Shown here: piece by piece, positions 17,930-27,485 of the stretch
Numbering within the stretch: position 1 is the first letter of the stretch
Layout: each line of letters begins with the position of its first letter
Origin: Novosphingobium fluoreni
GTDB taxonomy: Bacteria; Pseudomonadota; Alphaproteobacteria; Sphingomonadales; Sphingomonadaceae
Length of the DNA stretch: 64,000 nucleotides
Assembly: GCF_014196615.1 (NCBI RefSeq)
Contig: NZ_JACIDY010000006.1
Location: 1 to 64,000 of the forward strand
Reading direction: 5' to 3'
Translations under genes and position numbers: made by a program
Notes under the pieces: model-generated
What the model saw: only the letters and a program-made list of their open reading frames with translations
Told to the model about the DNA's origin: nothing
The model's database searches: none

Positions 17930-18534
17930 GCAGTCTGGTCGGACCCGATGAAGATAAGCCCACCGGAAAGCCCGCCGTTCCCGAGGAAGTGCAAGATGCG
18001 ATCCGCACACTCATTCGTTGGTCGGGCGACGATCCGAACCGCGAGGGTCTGCTCGATACGCCCAAGCGTGTCGCCCGTGCGTGGAAGGAATACTGCCAAG
18101 GCTACGCCGACGATCCCGCCATTCATCTGGAACGCGTGTTCGAGGAAGTTGGCGGCTACAACGAAGTCGTCCTGCTGAAGGACATTCCGTTCCAGTCGCA
18201 CTGCGAACACCACATGGCGCCGATCATCGGCAAGGCGGCGATCGCCTATCTGCCGCGCGATCACGTCGTCGGCATCTCCAAGCTGGCGCGCGTGCTGCAT
18301 GGCTACGCGCGGCGGTTGCAGATCCAGGAACGCCTGACGGCCGAAGTTGCGCAATGCATCTGGGAAAACCTGAAGCCGCTGGGTGTCGCCGTGGTGATCG
18401 AGGCGAGTCACGCCTGCATGACGGCGCGCGGCGTGCGGACGCCGGGCGTCAGCATGATCACCAGCCGGATGATGGGGACGTTCCTGGACGATGAGCGTAG
18501 CCGCACCGAAGTTCTGAAGCTGATGGGTTACTGA
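17926..18534 (+). CDS. folE: GTP cyclohydrolase I
   Basis: A 202-residue type IA enzyme making 7,8-dihydroneopterin triphosphate from GTP, the first step of folate biosynthesis. Zinc ligands are visible in FQSHCEHHMAP (Cys and His) and in EASHACMTARGV (Cys). GISKLARVLHGYARRLQIQE is the conserved substrate-site helix. The first 30 residues are variable, as usual. Translation is coupled to the PLD-like gene by a four-base overlap, an unexpected partner. folP lies far away in this window (53745). Confidence 0.96.
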   Translation: MSSLVGPDEDKPTGKPAVPEEVQDAIRTLIRWSGDDPNREGLLDTPKRVARAWKEYCQGYADDPAIHLERVFEEVGGYNEVVLLKDIPFQSHCEHHMAPIIGKAAIAYLPRDHVVGISKLARVLHGYARRLQIQERLTAEVAQCIWENLKPLGVAVVIEASHACMTARGVRTPGVSMITSRMMGTFLDDERSRTEVLKLMGY

Positions 18535-18653
18535 AAACCGGCTGGCATCCCCCAGGTTTTTGAGCGGACCGGCGCGGGAAGGGCTGGAAACGTCGGCGAT
18601 CTTGCGTGCAAGGCAAGCGCATGAAGGACGATTCTTGAAACCGGGGCGGGCAG

Positions 18654-20099
18654 ATGGCGCAAAGGCGTAACGCGGTCTCGGCGCGCCACGGCTGGCTGCT
18701 GGCGATCGTGCCCGCGCTGATGCTGGGCGTCCTGCTGTGGCGGGAAGTCTGGGATGTCGATATCTTCTGGCAGTTGAAGCTGGGAGAGATGATCCTCGCT
18801 GCCCGTGCGCCGGTGTCTCAAGAGCCGTTTGCGGTGACCCATCTGGGAGAGCCGTTGAACGCGGTTGCCTGGTTGGGGCAGGCGGCGTTCGCGGCTGTTC
18901 GTCAGGCTTGGGGTTGGACGGGGCTTCGTCTGTTCGATGCGTTGTGCTGGTGCGGTGGCTTCTGGGCTGTGGCCGCAGGCTGCCGTCGTTCGGGCGCAAG
19001 GGCGATGCCGCTCACTCTCGCGTTGTTGCTGGCCTTTGGCGCCGCCTTACCTGCTGCCAGCATCCGGCCGCAGAGCTTCGGGGCTTTGTGCTTTGGCTTG
19101 CTGCTGGCTCTGCTGAAGCTGGAATTACGCGCCTGGCAAACAGTGATGCTGGGCACCATCCTGCTGGTCGCGTGGCAGAACCTGCACCCTTCTATCAGTA
19201 TCGGGATAGTCGCGTTGGCCGCCCATGCTATGGCGGGCTGGGCGGTTTGGCTTCGAGACAGGACGCAGCCACGCCCGCTGGCAGCGACAATGCTTGTCCC
19301 GATCACTGCGCTCAGCGTGTTCGCGACGCCGGATGGGGCGGGTATCCTGGCGGTATCGGCGCGCAATGCGCAGGCCAGCATTTCGGTTGGTGCGAGTGAA
19401 TGGCTGCCCTTGTGGATAGAAGCGAACCGCGAGAACGCAGTGCCGATCCTGCTGGTGACGCTAGTGGCGGCCTTTGCGGCGTGGCGCGATCGGCGCGCGG
19501 TATCCTGGCCCGATCTGGCGGTGATGCTGGCGTTGCTGGTGTTGACGATCAGCGCCTACCGGTTTGTCCTGTTCTGGGCGGTGGCGACGATCCCGGTCAT
19601 TGCCGGGCGCGGGCGGACGCCGGAGAAGTTCGGTCGAGCGTCATGGCTGCCAGTGCTCGGCGTCGCTGCCGTAGCGGTACTGGCACCCGCCATCCGCCCC
19701 ACCCGTTTCTCGGATAATCTGCCGATGACAGCGGTAGCGCGGCTGGCGCAAACGGATGCTGCCGGCACTATCATCACCGAGCCGGAATTCGCGGGCGTTT
19801 TGATCGACGCTGGCTATCCGCGCTGGCGGGTTTCGCTGGATGGCCGATACTATCGCTACACGGATGAGGAATGGCAGCGCTATGGTGCGACGCTGAACGG
19901 CAGCTATCGTCTTCGGGCGATCGAGAGACTGTACCGTCCCGCCGCGTTCGTGCTGCGGCCCAGCCACTCCGTCGCTCTCAGTAATGAGCTGGACCGGCCG
20001 AACAGCGGTTGGCGGCGCATCTATAGAGACGATGGCGCCGCCGTATGGCTTCCGCGCAGGGTTAGCCCCCGCGTGATACCGGCACCAACGCGCCGCTGA
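18654..20099 (+). CDS. Multi-pass membrane protein, GT-C-like
   Basis: A 481-residue integral membrane protein with about ten hydrophobic segments over residues 10-345 and a soluble C-terminal domain. Early residues DIFWQLKLGEMILAAR...SQEPF fit the D-x-W-x-L/H-x-x-G-x-x-I-L...D-P-F pattern of uncharacterised bacterial GT-C-fold-like membrane proteins. The C-terminal YPRWRVSLDGRYYRY matches the YP..V..DGR block of the same group. A glycosyltransferase activity is only inferred. The ATG at 18654 has a weak G-rich ribosome site. Its 3' end overlaps the convergent SDR gene by 38 bases. Confidence 0.72.
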   Translation: MAQRRNAVSARHGWLLAIVPALMLGVLLWREVWDVDIFWQLKLGEMILAARAPVSQEPFAVTHLGEPLNAVAWLGQAAFAAVRQAWGWTGLRLFDALCWCGGFWAVAAGCRRSGARAMPLTLALLLAFGAALPAASIRPQSFGALCFGLLLALLKLELRAWQTVMLGTILLVAWQNLHPSISIGIVALAAHAMAGWAVWLRDRTQPRPLAATMLVPITALSVFATPDGAGILAVSARNAQASISVGASEWLPLWIEANRENAVPILLVTLVAAFAAWRDRRAVSWPDLAVMLALLVLTISAYRFVLFWAVATIPVIAGRGRTPEKFGRASWLPVLGVAAVAVLAPAIRPTRFSDNLPMTAVARLAQTDAAGTIITEPEFAGVLIDAGYPRWRVSLDGRYYRYTDEEWQRYGATLNGSYRLRAIERLYRPAAFVLRPSHSVALSNELDRPNSGWRRIYRDDGAAVWLPRRVSPRVIPAPTRR

Positions 20100-20742
20100 C
20101 CGCTCCGGCATCCGTAGAGGCCAGAAGCACGATCACCTTGGCCACCGCTTCTGGCTTCACCCACGTCGAAGTATCGGCGTCGGGCATGTCGGCGCGGTTG
20201 GTCGGCGTGTCGATGATGCTGGGCAGGATCGCGTTCACCGTCACGCTGGAGCCGGCGAGTTCTTCCGCCAATGCTTCCGTCAGGCGATGGACGCCGGACT
20301 TGGAGGCGGCGTAGGACGCCATGCCCATTGCCCCCTTCACCGCGCCGCCAGCACCGATATTCACGATGCGTCCGGCGCTGGAATTCTTCAGCTCGGGCAG
20401 GGCCAGTTGGGTGATCGTGGCATTGGTGACCAGGTTGATCGAATGCATCTTGGTGAAGCTTTCGATCGCACCGTCTTCCAGCGTCTCCCAGGTGAAGCCG
20501 CCTGCGACGTTCACCAACACATCGATCCCGCCGTGTGCGGCGACGATCTTTGCCAGCGCGTCCTTTGTCGCCGCGGCATCGGTCAGGTCGATCCCGCCGA
20601 TATCCAGAGCACCTGCGACGGGCTGATGGGGCTGGGCCGCAAAGTCGATCCGGGCCACCTTGTCGCCAAGCTGTGCGAATGCCTCGGAAACGGCTTGGCC
20701 CAAAATCCCGAAGCCGCCCGTCACGATCACCGAACGCGCCAT
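20062..20742 (-). CDS. Short-chain dehydrogenase/reductase family protein
   Basis: A 226-residue Rossmann-fold SDR. The cofactor motif TGGFGILGQ sits near residue 9 and the NVAGG turn is present. The YAASK motif supplies the catalytic Tyr and Lys. The catalytic Ser, normally 13 residues before the Tyr, is replaced: the segment reads VNIGAGGA, with Ala at that place. The ATG at 20742 has CAGGGA six bases upstream; a TTG five codons earlier is less likely. Substrate unknown. It is followed by the peroxiredoxin gene's terminator and overlaps the convergent membrane-protein gene. Confidence 0.85.
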   Translation of the reverse strand: MARSVIVTGGFGILGQAVSEAFAQLGDKVARIDFAAQPHQPVAGALDIGGIDLTDAAATKDALAKIVAAHGGIDVLVNVAGGFTWETLEDGAIESFTKMHSINLVTNATITQLALPELKNSSAGRIVNIGAGGAVKGAMGMASYAASKSGVHRLTEALAEELAGSSVTVNAILPSIIDTPTNRADMPDADTSTWVKPEAVAKVIVLLASTDAGAVSGALVPVSRGG

Positions 20743-20767
20743 ATCAAATCCCTGCAATTGCTGTCTT

Positions 20768-20802
20768 CAAAAACGAAACGGGCGACCCGTGTGGCCGCCC
20801 GC
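20768..20802 (-). terminator. Terminator of the peroxiredoxin gene
   Basis: On the minus strand CGGGCG (complement of 20796-20801) pairs with CGCCCG (complement of 20779-20784) around a 10- to 11-base loop. It is followed by TTTCGTTTTT. It lies about ten bases past the peroxiredoxin stop. Confidence 0.55.
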
Positions 20803-20812
20803 AGCGTATAAC

Positions 20813-21292
20813 TTAGAGCTTGCCGAGCATGTATTCGGCAGAGCTGACCTCGAACTTGCCAGGCTCTTCCACGTTCAGCTGCTCGACCACGCCGTCGTTG
20901 ATGACCATCGAAAAGCGCTGGCCGCGCTTGCCCATGCCAAAGCCGCTGCCATCCATGGTGAGGCCGACCGCTTCGGCCAGATCGGCATTGCCGTCTGCCA
21001 GCATCGTCACGTCATCGCTGCCCGAAGCCTTGCCCCAGGCGCCCATCACGAACGCGTCGTTCACGGCGGTGCAGGCGATCTCGTCGATGCCCTTGGCCTT
21101 CAGGTCGGCAGCCTTTTCCACGAAGCCCGGCAGATGCTTGGCCGAGCAGGTCGGCGTGAACGCGCCCGGGACCGAGAACAGCGCGACGCGCTTGCCCGCG
21201 AAATACTCTGAGGACTGGACCTGATCGGGGCCATCGGCGGTAGCCTTGGTCAGCTTTACGTCAGGCAGCTTGTCTCCAACGGCGATGGTCAT
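20813..21292 (-). CDS. Peroxiredoxin (Prx5-type)
   Basis: A 159-residue thiol peroxidase reducing H2O2 and organic peroxides in the cytoplasm. VPGAFTPTCSAKHLPGF contains the peroxidatic Cys in the PxxxTxxC motif, and a second Cys lies in DEIACTAVND. The N-terminus MTIAVGDKLPDVKL and the overall length match Prx5/AhpC-TSA redoxin proteins of alphaproteobacteria. AAGGA lies about ten bases before the start. A redoxin or glutaredoxin partner is not adjacent; trxA in this window could serve. Confidence 0.93.
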   Translation of the reverse strand: MTIAVGDKLPDVKLTKATADGPDQVQSSEYFAGKRVALFSVPGAFTPTCSAKHLPGFVEKAADLKAKGIDEIACTAVNDAFVMGAWGKASGSDDVTMLADGNADLAEAVGLTMDGSGFGMGKRGQRFSMVINDGVVEQLNVEEPGKFEVSSAEYMLGKL

Positions 21293-21466
21293 GGGTAAAT
21301 ATCCTTCCTTGGGGATGAATCGGTTCGGCGCAGATATACGGTGCTGTTGCGCCTCTACAACGGGACGGCGCGGTTAATCTGCGCTTAGGTGGACCGTTAA
21401 ACTCTTGGCAACCATGGTTGGGCGATCCTCCATCATCACGGGGGATTCGGGTAGAGGTCTGGTTTT

Positions 21467-21940
21467 ATGCGTAATTTGACCAAGCGGATGGCCATTTCCG
21501 GCCTCGGCACGGCGCTCGCAATTTCTTTCGCAGTGCCCGCCGTAGCCGCACCGGCCATGACCAATGCGGAGAAACTCTACCGCCTGGACATGATGCTGCG
21601 GGTCACCGGTGCGCAATGCAGCGCCACCACATCCGATTTTCGGCAGGACTACGCGGCGTTCTGGCAAGCGCACCGCTCCGATCTGGGTTGGGCCTCCAAC
21701 ACGGTGTGGAGCCGGTTGGCGCAGCGGTATGGCAACGCCAATGTCGGCCGTGCATTCGATCGGGTGAGCTACGGGATTTCCAGCGAGTTCGGCTCCGGCC
21801 ACCCCTGGCTGGGCTGCGCCGACCTTAAAGCGGTGACGCACGGGCTGGCGCTGGTGCAGGGGACAGGGACGCTGGTGGAAGTCGCCGACCAGATCCTGCC
21901 CTATCGACACATCCCCCGGCGGACAGACGCGGTCTATTGA
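21467..21940 (+). CDS. Small exported protein of unknown function
   Basis: A 157-residue protein with a signal peptide (about 1-28, ending AVPAVAAPA). The mature part has a Cys pair (TGAQCSAT and WLGCADL) that could form a disulfide, and an aromatic-rich middle (DYAAFWQAHRSDLGWASN). I recognise no domain. The 174-base gap upstream is shared with the divergent peroxiredoxin gene and holds a TTAA-N7-TTAG sequence at 21374-21388, one mismatch from a CtrA site. ahcY follows. Confidence 0.7.
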   Translation: MRNLTKRMAISGLGTALAISFAVPAVAAPAMTNAEKLYRLDMMLRVTGAQCSATTSDFRQDYAAFWQAHRSDLGWASNTVWSRLAQRYGNANVGRAFDRVSYGISSEFGSGHPWLGCADLKAVTHGLALVQGTGTLVEVADQILPYRHIPRRTDAVY

Positions 21941-21949
21941 TCGCACTGC

Positions 21950-21969
21950 ATATAAAGAAAGCTTTATAT
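21950..21969. promoter_or_regulatory. Palindromic operator upstream of ahcY, resembling a SahR site
   Basis: ATATAAAG (21950-21957) and CTTTATAT (21962-21969) form a perfect 8-bp inverted repeat with a four-base spacer, in the short gap before ahcY. It is AT-rich in a very GC-rich neighbourhood. ArsR-family SahR regulators bind A/T-rich palindromes ahead of ahcY and methionine-cycle genes in Proteobacteria, so this is a candidate SahR operator. The regulator is not in the window. Confidence 0.55.
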
Positions 21970-22055
21970 TTGCCTCGATGAGCTTGGGCGGCTAAGGGAC
22001 GGCACATCCAAGGCGCGCTTGTTTGGCGCGTCGCCAGACCTTGCAGGAGTTTCCC

Positions 22056-23474
<1,419 letters not shown>

Positions 23475-23483
23475 GGTGTGATG

Positions 23484-23505
23484 GGGGGCAGCCACGCTGT
23501 CCCCC
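23484..23505 (+). terminator. Hairpin downstream of ahcY
   Basis: GGGGGCAGC (23484-23492) pairs with GCTG and CCCCC (23496-23505) around a three-base loop, with one bulged T. It lies ten bases after the ahcY stop. There is no U run, so it may be a weak or factor-assisted terminator. The rest of the 197-base gap to divL shows nothing I can name. Confidence 0.4.
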
Positions 23506-23671
23506 TCCGCGCCCGATTTAAAGGTCAGTGTTGGGCCAAGCCGAAGCGCACTGGCGCTGTGCTTTAGTGGCTTTGACCGGCCTATGCGCAGACCGAACTC
23601 CGGGTTAGCGCATGGCAAGGGCCATCCAACCCATTGTCATAGCCTGATGCGCGCTCCATAGCCGGAAGCTG

Positions 23672-26026
23672 ATGGACCAGGACCGTATCCTACCTGTGCT
23701 GCTCGGTTTGCTGATGGCGGCATGGACGCTGGCGGCGGCTTGGGCGATCGTTGTCTCGCGCCTGCGCCAGCGCAAGGCCGAGGCGAACCAGCGCTCCGCC
23801 CGTCGCCTGGCGCGCATGGTGGAGGAATCGCCGGCGCTACCACTGCTGGTCCGCACCGATGGCCGGATAGAGGCCTCGCCGCGCCTGGCACAATGGCTGG
23901 GGCTGGATGGCGTACCGCAATATCTCAGCGAACTGGACGGCGGCGATCGCGGGCTTGACCCTGAGGCGCTGGCACACCTGACGCAAGCGGTGCTGCGCAC
24001 GCAAAAGACCGCCACGCCCTTCCGGATGGTCGCCACGCCGATGGGCTCCAATCGCAGCCTGGCGTTGCGCGGGCACTTGGCGGACCCGCAGGTATCGCCC
24101 GGCGGCGCGGCGCTCGTCTGGGTTTTCGATTTCAGCGACAGCGAGAGCGAACTGGTCACCTTGCGCCAGGAAGCCGCGCAGGCGCGGGGGGATTTTACCG
24201 CGCTCGTCTCGCTGATCGAGGCCGCGCCGATGCCGATGTGGTTCCGCCGGCCCAACGGCTCGCTGCGGCTGGTGAATTCCGCCTACGTGGCCGCCGTGGC
24301 GGGCGACAATGCGACCCAGGTGGTCAAGGATGGCGTCGAACTCATCGAGATGGTGGACGGCCTCACCGCTGCGCAAGTCGCGATGCAGGCCGCCGTCAAG
24401 GGCACGCCGATCGAGCGGCTGGTCTCGGTAACGATCGACAACCAGCGCCGCGCCTATCGCGTTCACGATCTGCCGCTCGGCAGCGAGGGCGTGGCGGGCT
24501 ATGCGGTGGATGTCGAGGATCTGGAGGAGATGGCGCGCGCCTTCCGCGCCTTCCGCGAGGCGCAGCGATCGATGCTGGATCAGCTTTCGGCCGGTGTCGC
24601 CCAGTTCGATGCCAAGCGCCGCCTGACCTTCGCCAATCGTCCGTTCCAGAGCTTGTTCAAGATCGCGCCCGCCGCAATGGCCGATCCGCCCGCGTTTGAG
24701 CGTTTGCTGGATGCCGCGCGTGATAAGGGCCGCGTTCCCGAAGTGCGCGATTTTCCAGCTTGGCGGCGCGAGCGGGCGGGCTGGTTCTCGGCCAACGAGA
24801 CGCAGGAAGAGGCCTGGCCGCTGGCCGATGGCACGCACTTGCGCATCGTGGCGCAGCCGGTGCCCGATGGCGGCCTTTTGCTGATCGCCGAAGATCGCAC
24901 CGAGCAATTGCGCCTGTCCGCCGTGCGCGACACGCTGCTGCGCACGCGCACCGCCACGTTCGACAGCTTGTTCGAATCCATCGCCGTCTTCGCGCCGGAT
25001 GGGCGGATGCAATTGTGGAACCGGCGCTTTGCTGCGGACTGGGGCCTGGAAAGCGATTTCCTGGACACGCACCCGCATGTCGAGGCGCTGCTGGGCAAGA
25101 TTTCCCCTCGGCTCAAGACGCCGGCACAAGTCAAGATGGTGGGCGACGTGGTGCGCGCCGCCACGCTGGACCGCGCGCAGACCGATGGGCGGATCGTGCT
25201 GGAGGATGGCCGGACGCTGGCGTTCACCGGCGTGCCGCTGCCGGACGGCAATGGCCTGCTGACGGTGCTGGACATCAGCGATTCGCAAAATGCCGAGGCC
25301 GCGTTGCGCGATCGCAACATGGCGCTGGAAGAGGCGGACGCGGTGAAGACGCGGTTCTTGGCCAACATGAGTTACCAACTGCGCACGCCGCTAACGTCGA
25401 TCGGTGGGTTTGCCGAACTGCTGCAGGCGGGTGTCGGCGGCCAGCTGAGCGAATCCGGCACCGAATATGTGCAGGCCATCATTGATTCGGCGGAGCGGCT
25501 GGGCGAGCAGATCGAGACGATCCTGGACTTGTCGCAAAGCGAGGCTGGGTTGCTCCCCCTCGCGCGCGAAGACGTGGAGCTGATGCCGCTGATCCGCACG
25601 CTGGTGGAGGAACGCTCGACCCGCATCAGCCGCGCCGGGCTGACGCTGGACCTGCAAGGCAGCAACCTGATGGGCACGATCAAGGGTGATCGCCGCCGCC
25701 TGGCCCGGGCGTTCGGCCACCTGCTGGACAATGCCATCGCCGCGACACCAGAGGGCGGGCGGATTCTGGTCCAGGTCGCGCGGGAGCGGCAGAACGGCCG
25801 CAGCGTGGCGCAAGTGGTGGTATCAGACAACGGCCCCGGCATGGCCAAGGACGTGCTCGCCAGCGCGCTTGATGGCGTGAAGATCAGTGACGACGGCACT
25901 ACGATCGAACGACGGCAGGGGTTGGGCCTGCCACTGGCGCGCCAGTTGATCCAGGCCCACGGTGGCACGTTGCGTCTCTTGTCGGAGCGAGGGCAGGGCA
26001 CGGCGGCGGTCGTTGAACTGCCGTGA
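23672..26026 (+). CDS. divL: DivL-like pseudo-histidine kinase
   Basis: A 784-residue membrane sensor protein: one N-terminal transmembrane segment (about 6-26), two or three PAS-like regions (about 165-500), a DHp helix and a HATPase_c domain. The dimerisation helix reads FLANMSYQLRTPL, so the phospho-acceptor His is Tyr (Y568). This is the hallmark of DivL in Caulobacter, which also carries Tyr there and controls the CckA-CtrA pathway. ATPase boxes are present: DNGPGM and GLGLPLA. Length and topology match DivL. The stop overlaps tsaE (GTGA). Confidence 0.88.
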   Translation: MDQDRILPVLLGLLMAAWTLAAAWAIVVSRLRQRKAEANQRSARRLARMVEESPALPLLVRTDGRIEASPRLAQWLGLDGVPQYLSELDGGDRGLDPEALAHLTQAVLRTQKTATPFRMVATPMGSNRSLALRGHLADPQVSPGGAALVWVFDFSDSESELVTLRQEAAQARGDFTALVSLIEAAPMPMWFRRPNGSLRLVNSAYVAAVAGDNATQVVKDGVELIEMVDGLTAAQVAMQAAVKGTPIERLVSVTIDNQRRAYRVHDLPLGSEGVAGYAVDVEDLEEMARAFRAFREAQRSMLDQLSAGVAQFDAKRRLTFANRPFQSLFKIAPAAMADPPAFERLLDAARDKGRVPEVRDFPAWRRERAGWFSANETQEEAWPLADGTHLRIVAQPVPDGGLLLIAEDRTEQLRLSAVRDTLLRTRTATFDSLFESIAVFAPDGRMQLWNRRFAADWGLESDFLDTHPHVEALLGKISPRLKTPAQVKMVGDVVRAATLDRAQTDGRIVLEDGRTLAFTGVPLPDGNGLLTVLDISDSQNAEAALRDRNMALEEADAVKTRFLANMSYQLRTPLTSIGGFAELLQAGVGGQLSESGTEYVQAIIDSAERLGEQIETILDLSQSEAGLLPLAREDVELMPLIRTLVEERSTRISRAGLTLDLQGSNLMGTIKGDRRRLARAFGHLLDNAIAATPEGGRILVQVARERQNGRSVAQVVVSDNGPGMAKDVLASALDGVKISDDGTTIERRQGLGLPLARQLIQAHGGTLRLLSERGQGTAAVVELP

Positions 26027-26508
26027 AGCTGCTCTTGGGCGACCTCACGGCCATGGAGCGCCTGGGCGCGGCCATCGCCGCCGTCTTGCGGCCTGACGAT
26101 GTGGTGGCGCTCTCCGGTGGGTTGGGCGCGGGCAAGACCACGCTGGCGCGCGCCGTGATCGCCGGGTTGGGGCATGCGGGCGAGGTGCCGTCACCCAGTT
26201 TCGCGATCATTGAACTGTACGAGCCGCCATCGGTCCGTTTGCCGGTGGTGCACGCGGACTTCTATCGCCTGGCCGATCCGGCTGAGGTGGAAGAGATCGG
26301 CCTGGATGACTATCGCCAGGGCGCGGCGCTGATCGCCGAGTGGCCCGAACAGGCGGGCGGCTTCGCGCACGAGGCTGGTTGTCTGTCGATTACGCTGCGT
26401 CCTGAACAAGAAGATGGGGGCGGCGGCAGGATCGCCGTTGTCGAGGGTGGGGGCGATTGGCTAGAGCGCCTGCCATGGCTGATGCAATCGATCCCCCCAG
26501 CACCGTGA
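26023..26508 (+). CDS. tsaE: tRNA threonylcarbamoyladenosine biosynthesis ATPase TsaE
   Basis: A 161-residue P-loop ATPase that works with TsaB and TsaD to install t6A at position 37 of ANN-decoding tRNAs. Walker A is GGLGAGKTT (32-40). PSPSFAIIELYE and HADFYRLADPAEVEEIGLDDY are the family blocks. The GTG start overlaps the divL stop, and the end overlaps the amgK start by 34 bases, so this run is tightly coupled. Confidence 0.93.
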   Translation: MKLLLGDLTAMERLGAAIAAVLRPDDVVALSGGLGAGKTTLARAVIAGLGHAGEVPSPSFAIIELYEPPSVRLPVVHADFYRLADPAEVEEIGLDDYRQGAALIAEWPEQAGGFAHEAGCLSITLRPEQEDGGGGRIAVVEGGGDWLERLPWLMQSIPPAP

Positions 26509-27485
26509 GTCTGCCCGGCGGCGTTCACGCATTCCTCGCTCGGGCCGGCTGGTCCGACGCGGCGATCGAGCCTCTGCCCGGGGATGCCTCGTTCCGCCGC
26601 TACTTCCGCATTCGGCGCGATGGCCGCACCAGCCTGCTAATGGACGCGCCGCCCCCGAACGAGGACCCCGCACCGTTCCTGCGTGCGGCGCACTGGCTGG
26701 ATGACAACGGGATGCGTGCACCGCATATCCTGGCCGAGGATGCCGCCAAGGGTCTGGTCCTTCTGGAGGATTTCGGCACCGACCGCATGCGCGACTATCT
26801 GGATACGCACCCTGCCGACGAGATCGAGGTCTATGGCGGCGCGATCGATGCGTTGGTGCAGCTTCACCGGCTGCCGCCGGGACCGTTCCTGGACTATTCC
26901 TTGAGCGAATACCTGCGCGAAGTGCGTCTGTTCACCGAGTGGTACTGTCCTGCGCAGAATCTCTATGCCGATGCGGCGGGATATACCGCGGCGTGGGAGG
27001 CTACCCTGGCCGACCTGCTGCCCCGCCAGCGCCCCGGTGTAACCGTTCTGCGCGATTATCATGCGGAAAACATCATGTTGCTGGGCGCGCTGAACCGGCA
27101 GGGGCTGCTGGATTTCCAAGACGCGCTGGTGGGCCATCCGGCCTATGATCTGGTCTCTCTGCTGCAGGATGCGCGGCGCGATGTTTCGGCGGAAGTAGAG
27201 ACGGCGATGATCGAGCGCTACTTGGCGGCAACCGGCGCTGACCGGGAAACTTTCCTCGCAGATTATGCGCGGCTGGGCGCACAAAGGAACATCAAGATCG
27301 TGGGCATTTTCGTGCGGCTGTGGAAGCGCGACGGCAAGCGGCGCTACCTCGACTTGATCCCGCGCGTTTGGCGGCAGCTGGAACGTGACTTGTCCCACCC
27401 GGCGCTCGCGCGCGTGGAGGAATGGTTCGCGGCTAACGTGCCCGCAACCTTGCGCCAGGCCGACGGCGGAGCGTTCGCGGCATGA
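26475..27485 (+). CDS. amgK: N-acetylmuramate/N-acetylglucosamine kinase AmgK-like
   Basis: A 336-residue aminoglycoside-phosphotransferase-fold kinase. GDASFRRYFRI is the nucleotide loop, VLRDYHAENIML the catalytic loop (Asp, His, Asn) and LLDFQDALVGHPAYDL the metal-binding segment. With the nucleotidyltransferase next door this matches AmgK-MurU, which phosphorylates and activates MurNAc in the cell-wall recycling bypass known from Pseudomonas. The ATG at 26475 gives overlap with tsaE; its ribosome site is weak. Its stop overlaps the murU ATG. Confidence 0.9.
   Translation: MADAIDPPSTVSLPGGVHAFLARAGWSDAAIEPLPGDASFRRYFRIRRDGRTSLLMDAPPPNEDPAPFLRAAHWLDDNGMRAPHILAEDAAKGLVLLEDFGTDRMRDYLDTHPADEIEVYGGAIDALVQLHRLPPGPFLDYSLSEYLREVRLFTEWYCPAQNLYADAAGYTAAWEATLADLLPRQRPGVTVLRDYHAENIMLLGALNRQGLLDFQDALVGHPAYDLVSLLQDARRDVSAEVETAMIERYLAATGADRETFLADYARLGAQRNIKIVGIFVRLWKRDGKRRYLDLIPRVWRQLERDLSHPALARVEEWFAANVPATLRQADGGAFAA

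Noticed and set aside
21374..21388. CtrA-like box TTAA-N7-TTAG upstream of the exported protein at 21467
   Set aside because: One mismatch in a very short motif. No second box and no functional reason to expect CtrA control.
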